NCBI GenBank assembly: GCA_947646735.1
Contig: CANTFK010000577.1
Coordinates: 1 to 48,028 of the forward strand
Direction of reading: 5' to 3'
Source: Peronospora farinosa
Taxonomy: Eukaryota > Oomycota > Peronosporomycetes > Peronosporales > Peronosporaceae
Length of the DNA: 48,028 nt
In this document: positions 41,730 through 48,028 of the stretch, piece after piece
How positions within the stretch are numbered: position 1 is the first letter of the stretch
Layout of the letters: each line of letters starts with the position of its first letter
Notes under the pieces: generated by a model
What the model was told of the DNA's origin: nothing
Databases searched by the model: none
Seen by the model: only the letters and a program-made list of their open reading frames with translations
Made by a program: the position numbers and the translations under genes

Positions 41730-41804
41730 TTTGTCAATAAAGTCGAATTTGTCGTCTATGATTGGTTGAAATGCAACACGAATCAGATCTTATTATTTTC
41801 CAAT
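41730..41804. promoter_or_regulatory. 75-bp bidirectional promoter between LSm7 and COMMD2
   Basis: Only 75 bp separate the two start codons. The interval holds a reverse CCAAT box (ATTGG near 41760) and a forward CCAAT just before the COMMD2 ATG. Both transcripts must start within this or inside each other's 5' end. Coordination of the two genes is inference. Confidence 0.5.
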
Positions 41805-42813
41805 ATGAGCAGCTACGCAGCGGACGAGCGCGTGCTGGAAGCCATCGCGTTGACCAGCACACTATCAGTAGAGAGTAAGTTCGATTGGCTAGAGAGATGA
41901 GGGAAGTGCTGTGTTATTCTCATGGTAATTTGGCGGTTTTGAGGCAGATTTTGAAGCGGTAAGCAAGCTTGCAATGCGTCTTTTTGGCTCAGATAAACAG
42001 AATAAGCGGCAGTTTGCGCGTACAGCCTGTGAGTATGAGTATGTAATCTGATTCTGTGTGAAGTAACACTTATAGACTTATCTATCTTGCTGGGGGGGAC
42101 GTTGTGATTTATTGCAATTGTTGACAGCTGCTTCTGGATGGGAGAGTGAACAGATGGAAAAGGTTGTGCTTGCGATAGCCAAGATGTTTATGGATGCTGC
42201 TAAGGTATGTAGCGTATCTTGGTGGTGTAGTGAAGTAGCAATAGGGTCCTTGGTAAAATGTGCGGGCACTTGATTGTATGCGTGTTAAACAGGTTGAAAT
42301 GTCCGAGGATGTCTTCCGGATGGTAGTAAAAGGGATGTCGTTACCGGAGCAACATGTCGAAGTTCTTGCAAAGGTGTGCGGCTGCTGTTGGTCTACGTGG
42401 GTATGAGTTCTTTTTCTCATTTGAAGACTCTTTCCAGTTATATAAAGCACATGTGAAAGATATTCGAGAGTGCGTGTCCAGAGAAACAGGCACAAGCATT
42501 TCACAGTATCGGAATTTGGAGTGGCGAATCGATCTGGAGGTAGGACGTTGTGTTTTTGAGAACCCGACCATTGATTTCTCAATCTTCTTCTGCAACTTGA
42601 TAGCTTGGTACACGCTTTCACTACAACAAACCAAAGCCCATTGTGACGCTTCGACTGGACACTCAAGTCAGTAGCTCCGCTGTACCACAAGCTCAGACCA
42701 CTTGTTTTCGTGTAGACTACGACGGTCTTAAACTAATGCAGCATCAGCTGGAGACTGCATTGAAGGAGGCCGACTCTGTGCATTTCAGTCGCATCCAGCG
42801 ATACATGCAATGA
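41805..42813 (+). CDS. COMM domain-containing protein, COMMD2-like
   Basis: Six exons (41805-41874, 41948-42028, 42128-42204, 42293-42373, 42438-42539, 42604-42813) join in frame to 206 residues. The C-terminal half is a COMM domain: YRNLEWRIDLELGTRFHYNK, PKPIVTLRLDTQVSS, then FRVDYDGLKLMQHQLETAL. The N-terminal part is helical (ASGWESEQMEKVVLAIAKMF, EQHVEVLAKLYKAHVKDIRE). Length and the WRIDLEL...KP core fit COMMD2 (199 residues in human). COMMD proteins form a heteromeric ring in the Commander complex for endosomal recycling with CCC and retriever. The gene has 5 short introns and is convergent with the next gene (64 bp). Confidence 0.88.
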
Positions 42814-42877
42814 GGAACCAAATAGGATCAAGAAGGGAGGTTTTCAACTTCTTAAAAAACCAACGGTGAGTGAGGTA

Positions 42878-43232
42878 TTACTTTTCTTTCTTTCGGTCAG
42901 CTAAATATTGCTCTTTTGTCTTGGTAAAGGCCGTGACTTGATCCAGTTGCTGCTTTGATTCGTTCGACATGTCGTTCTTTTGCAGCAACAACTCGGCAAA
43001 CTTGGCCTGCTTTTTCTTTCGAGTCTCTACGTCTGGCTTAATCTTCGCTTCCTGTTTAGTAAAATCAAGCAGTAACCAGTCACTCAGTAAGTACTTTACC
43101 GAGTCTCCCAAGCTTACGTACAACATCACGACGAATGTCTTCATCTGATCGAGGGTTCCAATAGGCATAACATAATGCAATGGGAATACCAAAGCGCAGC
43201 GTGTAGTCGACGAGCATTTTCGGTACCTTCAT
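42878..43232 (-). CDS. Small single-pass membrane protein, 94 aa
   Basis: Two exons (43232-43122 and 43051-42878) give 94 residues. Start MKVPKMLVDYTLRFGIPIAL, with one membrane segment ending CYAYWNP, then an acid-base rich helical tail (ETRKKKQAKFAELLLQKNDM). The layout (short N terminus, one TM, charged coiled tail) is like mitochondrial assembly factors of the PET100/PET117 sort, but no motif proves it. Splice donor GTT/GTACGT and acceptor AACAG keep the frame. The start is 80 bp from divergent GatC, itself mitochondrial, which weakly favours a mitochondrial role. Confidence 0.65.
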
Positions 43233-43312
43233 TATTTATTATTCCCGAGTACGAACTTAATACGAACTTAAGAAGTGAAATCGGCACCAATAATTTCTGA
43301 CAGACCAGTATC
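43233..43312. promoter_or_regulatory. 80-bp bidirectional promoter with a tandem 12-mer
   Basis: Between the starts of the 94-aa protein and GatC. A tandem duplication of TACGAACTTAA lies at about 43250-43271. It may be the shared core promoter or a protein-binding site; untested. Confidence 0.4.
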
Positions 43313-43972
43313 ATGCCAATTATTGTAAGGACGCTCCAATATGCGACTCGATCTGTTGTTGATATATCGACTCCTCGAGCTCAATGCTTGAGCTTTATAG
43401 CTCCATTAATACCTGAGGGTCTTCAGGAGATCTCTAGCGTTCCACGCATGCCTTCCTGGTCGCTTCAGGAGCTTCACCAAGAGCATAATACCATGGAATC
43501 TGTCCTGACAGAGGAAAAGGTGGAACTACATATAGCTTTTTGATCTATTGCAAGAGAGAGAGAGAGAGAACTGACTTGTCTTGTTGTTGATTTTATTGTC
43601 CGATGACAGCTTCGTGAGCTCGCAGAATTGTGTCATTTACATATAGATGATGAAAAGCTTCCGGGGCTGCTCAAGGACGTCGAGTCTATTATTCAATGCA
43701 CGAAAACCATTCAGAACATGACGATCAATGAAAATATCAATGATGTGTATGCCAAGAGTGATTTTGATGATGGTACATGCAGTGAGGAACTTGTGATACT
43801 AAAAATTAACATCTCACATTTTAATGTATTGGTTGATCTACGTCTTGTAGGTATTGTGGCTCCTCTTAGAAATGATGTCGTTACAGAAGGAGACTGTGTG
43901 GATCAAGTGATGGCAAACGCGGCAGAAAAGTCAGGCTATTACTTTCAGGTTCCTAAAGTACTGCAAAACTAG
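43313..43972 (+). CDS. Glutamyl-tRNA(Gln) amidotransferase subunit C (GatC), mitochondrial
   Basis: Two exons (43313-43519 and 43610-43972, donor AAG/GTGGAA, acceptor GACAG) give 189 residues. The N terminus MPIIVRTLQYATRSVVDIST is Arg/Ser-rich without acids, a mitochondrial presequence. The GatC core is LRELAELCHLHIDDEKLPGL, then DVESIIQCTKTIQNM; the C-terminal signature is APLRNDVVTEGD and SGYYFQVPKVLQN. GatC supports GatA and GatB in converting Glu-tRNA(Gln) to Gln-tRNA(Gln) in mitochondria. The C-terminal insertion between the two parts is longer than in bacteria. An AG repeat lies in the intron (43553-43569). Convergent with PhLP, 136 bp. Confidence 0.93.
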
Positions 43973-44108
43973 ACCGTTCTCGAGCTTTGACACAAAATAC
44001 TAGAGAAATTGTCATTGTTCAAGGCAAAAGGTTATGCATCTGCTTCTTCTTCATCTTTCACTTGCTTCTCCTTGTTAAAGAGATGAGATGAGACTTTCCG
44101 AGACAGAA

Positions 44109-44796
44109 TCAACCATCCACTTGAAAAACATTGGCCTTGGCCAAGTATTCCTCCAAATCTACAAACAAACGACAAATAAACACGTTATTTCTACTTTTCA
44201 CCTATGAATCAAGCATGCACCATACCTTGACTCTTCATGTCAAGTCCATTGAGCTTCCGGATGCCCAAGAGCTGGTTCTGAAGTACCCCTTTGTGATACA
44301 TAAAGAGCGTCGGACAATTCCGTGATGGCCACTTTTCAATACAAGCCTGAGCCTGAATACTCACAAACTTGACATCTCGGTGCTTCTTGGCCACTTCACG
44401 TAGTACGTGGTCCATGACTTTACACTCTTCGAGCGCTTCGTCCCAGAGATAAGCAATCACCCAATGCTCACTGCTCCCGTCCGTCACTTCCTTGGTCCAC
44501 TCGTCCTTGGAAATACAATGGACGTCACCAAATTTATTACGTGATGCCTGTGCCATCATCTCCTGTATACGTCGTTCACGTATACGTGCAAGCTCAGCAT
44601 CATCATCGTAATCATCCTCCATCTCCTCCAGTTCGTCCAGCGTCGCCTTTTCACGTGGATCCACGTCTTCTTCTTCTTCTTCTGTCTCATCCGGTACCTT
44701 CGTCTTGGGTGCAAGAATACCCTTTTTCACAAGAATGTCTTCCCATTCGGTCGTCTCACCCGTAGGCGCGTAAAATACATTCCCACGATCGCCCAT
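44109..44796 (-). CDS. Phosducin-like protein 2/3 (PhLP, thioredoxin-fold chaperone cofactor)
   Basis: Two exons (44796-44226, 44158-44109) give 206 residues. The N terminus MGDRGNVFYAPTGETTEWED and the KKGILAPK segment are typical of PhLP2/PDCL3; then an acidic linker (DETEEEEEDVDPREK), a helix (LARIRERRIQEMMAQ), and a thioredoxin-like fold (KFGDVHCISKDEWTKEVTDG, WVIAYLWDEALEECKVMDH, VKFVSIQAQACIEKWPSRNC, LFMYHKGVLQNQLLG). PhLP2/3 assists the CCT chaperonin with actin and tubulin folding. The C-terminal tail is short: a different frame just downstream (to 44031) encodes a charged tail ending EEEADA, see findings. Divergent from CTF4. Confidence 0.92.
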
Positions 44797-44925
44797 TAGT
44801 GTCGTATAGCTGCTTACGTGTGACGTGTTGGTTTAAAGTGTATACAACGTTACGATACCCTTATAACACGTATACCTGTATATTAGAGCGATAGATACCC
44901 TTATATCCAAGCTTTAAAGATACCC

Positions 44926-45007
44926 TTATTTCAGCGTAGAACACTAGTCTCTTATTTCAGGGTAGAACACTAAGTCTCTTATTTCAGAGTAGAACACAGA
45001 CCTAGTC
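44926..45007. repeat. Three imperfect ~27-bp tandem repeats in the PhLP-CTF4 promoter
   Basis: A unit CTTATTTCAGxGTAGAACAC occurs three times (about 44926, 44952 and 44980), differing at the x position (C, G or A) and in the spacer. A fourth degenerate TCTTATTTAAGAGTAC follows at about 45009. Further upstream GATACCCTTAT recurs three times (44855-44925). The array occupies the 273-bp gap between divergent PhLP and CTF4. Confidence 0.8.
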
Positions 45008-45030
45008 AACTCTTATTTAAGAGTACAAAA

Positions 45031-45041
45031 TTTGGCGGGAA
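45031..45041 (+). promoter_or_regulatory. E2F/DP-type binding site upstream of CTF4
   Basis: TTTGGCGGGAA is a full match to the classical E2F consensus (TTTSSCGSGAA). It lies 29 bp upstream of the start codon of the replisome gene CTF4, which is a typical E2F target function. Whether oomycete E2F/DP proteins use it is unknown. Confidence 0.6.
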
Positions 45042-45043
45042 CG

Positions 45044-45050
45044 TCATTTC
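45044..45050 (+). promoter_or_regulatory. Initiator-like element (oomycete INR)
   Basis: TCATTTC fits the oomycete initiator consensus YCAYTYY and lies 20 bp before the CTF4 ATG, 3 bp after the E2F-like site. Transcription probably starts here, leaving a 5' UTR of about 20-25 nt. Short matches also arise by chance. Confidence 0.5.
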
Positions 45051-45069
45051 GGAGCTTTAAGCAGGTCAA

Positions 45070-48028
45070 ATGGAGACGATGAAGGAGATAGCCGTGAATG
45101 TGAATGGCAAAGGCGCTATGCAATTAGTGACTACACTTAAACCCATGAAAGACGGTCAAATTCCTATCGGTCGGGATGTTGTGTATACGAGTGGCGAGGA
45201 CGGCGTTTTATTCGTGACGGATCTAATGACCGAGAGGTCCGTCTTTCAAGTCGAAGTGTGCGATGGTTTTGTTCCGTCTTTTGCCGTAACGCCAGAGCAA
45301 AGTCACGTACTTATTGTATCCGATGATGACTGTAACGTAGCGTCCTATAGTGTCCCACCTGATTGTCAATTGGATCAACTGCTACGTCGTTCTACCGTCT
45401 CTATCCGTCAAGTTACGTGTTCATCCAAGTTTATTGCCATTGCAGATGAAGAGCCGGTTGTACGGGTCTTATTACGTAGTAATACGGAGCATGTGATCCT
45501 TGTAGAAGGAGCTACAGGAGGTATTAAGAGTGTAGTGTTGGATCCACAGGAAAAATATCTTTGTGTCAGTAGTGAGGACTCGACAGTCCGAGTTTTTGAA
45601 CTGGATGCACTTGGACAGCGAGCAATTGAAGCAAAGAGCTTTGCTATCAAGCACGGAAATATCAGACATGATGATGTGTTGCTACAGTGTGCCTGGCAGT
45701 CAGGAGATGCTGGCAAAATGCTGGCTGTGCCAATGGACAAAGGTATCGTGGAGCTCTTTGAGAGAGAGACGTGGGTGTCCAAAGGGAGACTCATGCTACC
45801 TATTGGCAGGAGTACTGCTGCTGATGTGGACATTCTAGCCTTTTCGCCAAACGGACAGTACCTGGCAGCTGCAACGTGTAGGAAGGAGGTCTTTGTATGG
45901 GAAATAGAGACACGGACAGTCTTGCGGTCGTTCAAGATTGATTATCCAGCACTAGGTGTCCAATTTGCTAACAAAACTAACGCACTGGTGGTGTATCATA
46001 TTGGTGGCAAGCTGGCTTTTGTGAAGGACGTGATTCCAGCGGGACACACTCCACCCCAGCATATGATAGGGCAGTCTACTACATCAGTTCAGGTCTTGCA
46101 GTCGGGAAGAAACGTGAAGGTGTCAGGACTTGTAGATGACGAGGCTAAGACGGATGGAAAGCACAAAGAGGAAGACGAAGAGGAAGTGAGCTTTGATGAT
46201 GACAATGAGGCAAGAGTAGAAGCCATCAAGGCCAGCTTCGGTTTTGGCTCGGCACTAAAAGCCACTAACAACAACGAGATTGAAGATGAAGACATCTCAG
46301 TATCGGCTTTACCGACTGCGAAGTCTTCGCACCTGCAACTATCACCATTGTGCACCATTACAGAACCATTCCAGCCTGGCAGCGTCATGGACGCAACAGG
46401 ACGTAGCAGCAGTGCTACCTCATTGCTGGCTTGGACTCCAGAGGGCGAGATTGAGGTGATTCGAGGAGCGAGTATGAGTGAAAACTTAGTAAAGGTGGAA
46501 TTCGCGGACAAGGGTCGTCGAGGATTCAAGTTTAACGACAACTATATGTTCTCAATGGCATTTCTGGACGACTACGGTGCCATTTTTGCCGTCCCGCGAC
46601 GCGCTCGTGAAGACTGGGAAGACCTCGAAGCAGGTACCGACGAAAGTGACGTTATTAGCAGCTTTATTTTCTACCGTCCGTTTGAGTCTTGGGCTAGCAA
46701 TAGCTCGTGGCACAAGACGCTGCCCGAGGGTGAGGATGCTGAATGCGTTTCTGCAGGTCGTGAGTTTTGTGCGGTGGCCACCTCGTTGCATACTCTTCGA
46801 ATCTACACGTCAAGTGGCATCGACTATGCGCTACTGCGATTACCTGGTCGCGTTGTAACAATGACCGCAAAAGAAACTTTGCTGGCTGTTGTGTACCAGG
46901 GACTGCATGGACAGATGCTCTACCAGCTCCTTCGCATTCACGTGAACTCGTCACGCGAACGTGTTGTGTTGGTCTCCAAGGGTCAATTGTCCATGACGCC
47001 TTCACCACGAGATGTTTTTGCGTCGCACAAGGAGAACGACACAATACGCGAAGACGTCCGAAACTGGTCGAAGCTGACATGGATTGGTTTCGATGACCGC
47101 CAGATTCTTTATGCGGTGGACTCGTTCTCGTGCATTCAGGCACTGTCACCCAGCACAGGATGGAACTGGTTTCCTATCGGCTGTGTTGGCAACGCGCTGC
47201 AGAAGAAGCCGGAGGACCGTCACGGTATTTTTACACTTGGCGTGGTTAACGACTCATTGCTCTACTTCCCGCTGGAGAAGGGCGCTCGGGTTCCCAAGCT
47301 TCGCGGTAATCACCGTCCGGTACCTGGTACGTTCCCATTGCGCACGGCGTCTTTTCCAAAGACGTCAAAGAAGAACGAGGACGCTTTAAATGGCCACATG
47401 TGGCAGAATGTGCGACTGTGTGGACTAGAGGCAATTGCAAACGATGCAAACGTTGGTAACATCGCAGACCAAGTAGTCCATGAGCAGGCTGAAATGGACA
47501 AGGCACTTATCTTGATGATGAAGACGGCTTGCATGAATGACGATCCTGCGCGAGTGCTTGACTTGGCAAAGTGTCTGCATCTTGAGAAATCCCACCAGAT
47601 TGCACAGAAGCTCGCTATTCACTTCTCTCTGCGCCAGCTGCAGTCACAACTATACGAGCTGTACCGCGTCAAATTTGAACAGCCTCAGCGCTTCGAGCAG
47701 GAGTCGATGGTACAAGCTTCTTCTGAACCTCGTCAACAGCCAGCTACAAACCGCTCTAGCACAATGAAAGACAAGCTCGAGCCACGGAATGTGGAGCCTC
47801 TCAGTCGTGCTCGTAGCATTCTGTCGCGACCGCCGTCTACGCCTTTGCGTGACGAATACGACGACATGGAAACTGCCTCTATCGACGAGACCCAAGAAAC
47901 GAAGGCCTTGACCCCTACACCGAAGACTACTTTTGCAAAGGGAAGTGCTGTACGCGTAGAGCGGTCAGTGGTACCAGCGAATCCGTTCCTGAAGAAAGCT
48001 AGTGGTTCCTCGACATCACCCACAGGCA
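45070..48028 (+). CDS. CTF4 / WDHD1 (AND-1) replisome adaptor, 5' part, runs off the window
   Basis: An uninterrupted frame of 986 codons from ATG 45070 to the window edge, without introns. The N-terminal part is WD40-like (SEDSTVRVFELDALGQRAI, then GKMLAVPMDKGIVELFERET and LAFSPNGQYLAAATCRKEVF), followed by an acidic linker (KHKEEDEEEVSFDDDNEA), then the second beta-propeller of the Ctf4/Mcl1 SepB type (GRRGFKFNDNYMFSMAFLDD, LRIYTSSGIDYALLRLPGRV, WSKLTWIGFDDRQILYAVDS) and the helical bundle (QAEMDKALILMMKTACMNDD). A low-complexity tail begins near residue 890. CTF4 trimers tether polymerase alpha-primase to the CMG helicase. The C-terminal end (and any HMG-box) lies outside the window. Confidence 0.92.
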   Translation, partial: METMKEIAVNVNGKGAMQLVTTLKPMKDGQIPIGRDVVYTSGEDGVLFVTDLMTERSVFQVEVCDGFVPSFAVTPEQSHVLIVSDDDCNVASYSVPPDCQLDQLLRRSTVSIRQVTCSSKFIAIADEEPVVRVLLRSNTEHVILVEGATGGIKSVVLDPQEKYLCVSSEDSTVRVFELDALGQRAIEAKSFAIKHGNIRHDDVLLQCAWQSGDAGKMLAVPMDKGIVELFERETWVSKGRLMLPIGRSTAADVDILAFSPNGQYLAAATCRKEVFVWEIETRTVLRSFKIDYPALGVQFANKTNALVVYHIGGKLAFVKDVIPAGHTPPQHMIGQSTTSVQVLQSGRNVKVSGLVDDEAKTDGKHKEEDEEEVSFDDDNEARVEAIKASFGFGSALKATNNNEIEDEDISVSALPTAKSSHLQLSPLCTITEPFQPGSVMDATGRSSSATSLLAWTPEGEIEVIRGASMSENLVKVEFADKGRRGFKFNDNYMFSMAFLDDYGAIFAVPRRAREDWEDLEAGTDESDVISSFIFYRPFESWASNSSWHKTLPEGEDAECVSAGREFCAVATSLHTLRIYTSSGIDYALLRLPGRVVTMTAKETLLAVVYQGLHGQMLYQLLRIHVNSSRERVVLVSKGQLSMTPSPRDVFASHKENDTIREDVRNWSKLTWIGFDDRQILYAVDSFSCIQALSPSTGWNWFPIGCVGNALQKKPEDRHGIFTLGVVNDSLLYFPLEKGARVPKLRGNHRPVPGTFPLRTASFPKTSKKNEDALNGHMWQNVRLCGLEAIANDANVGNIADQVVHEQAEMDKALILMMKTACMNDDPARVLDLAKCLHLEKSHQIAQKLAIHFSLRQLQSQLYELYRVKFEQPQRFEQESMVQASSEPRQQPATNRSSTMKDKLEPRNVEPLSRARSILSRPPSTPLRDEYDDMETASIDETQETKALTPTPKTTFAKGSAVRVERSVVPANPFLKKASGSSTSPTG

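Noticed and set aside
46089..48023. Many minus-strand frames in the last 2 kb
   Set aside because: All are shadows of the long CTF4 plus-strand frame, which matches the family throughout.
1..48028. CRISPR arrays, operons, prophage or bacterial signals
   Set aside because: None seen; introns and gene families are eukaryotic throughout.

Overview
The window is nuclear DNA from an oomycete, most likely a Phytophthora or downy-mildew relative (Peronosporales). The clues are compact single-copy eukaryotic genes, many short GT-AG introns of about 50-100 bp, closely spaced divergent and convergent gene pairs, an oomycete-style P450, and a degenerate secreted effector-like reading frame. The taxon is inferred from gene style; no single sequence proves it.

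Layout. 1-974: no convincing gene. 1025-6609: cytochrome P450, a four-TM COPI-associated (TVP15-like) protein and a seven-TM protein of unknown function. 6610-11058: a gene-poor accessory island with a 5'-truncated LINE bounded by a 16-bp direct repeat, a broken secreted effector-like ORF and unassigned coding fragments. 11059-12350: elongin C and ERH. 12378-15739: a hAT DNA transposon with an apparently intact six-exon transposase, beside (possibly inside) ERH. 16784-18358: NTF2 and an FSH-family serine hydrolase. 19270-25781: lariat debranching enzyme DBR1, a METTL9-type methyltransferase, an unknown acidic protein and COQ6. 25924-29707: PIG-P and a CLC-7-like exchanger, same strand. 30127-33603: DENR with an unusual duplicated N-terminal module, a BAG6 C-terminal-like protein and a small PAM2-motif protein. 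35089-48028: a very dense block with an RPA34-like Pol I subunit, AP-3 delta, a three-exon Yos1/IER3IP1 homologue, glutaminyl cyclase, LSm7, COMMD2, a small membrane protein, GatC, phosducin-like protein 2/3 and the 5' part of CTF4/WDHD1, which runs off the right edge.

How they work together. There is no operon or gene cluster; neighbours serve unrelated housekeeping jobs. Loose themes are RNA and translation (DBR1, LSm7, ERH, DENR, PAM2 protein, RPA34, GatC) and the endomembrane system (TVP15-like, Yos1, AP-3 delta, CLC-7, PIG-P). In the last block adjacent genes alternate in orientation with gaps of 65-275 bp, so shared bidirectional promoters and facing 3' ends are the rule. Gene models were assembled by hand from splice sites and reading-frame continuity; each multi-exon model quoted closes in frame with a total length divisible by three.

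I found no clear undescribed multi-gene system. The best leads are the DENR fusion, the stand-alone BAG6-tail protein, the PAM2 protein, an E2F-type site just upstream of CTF4, and the two transposon insertions.
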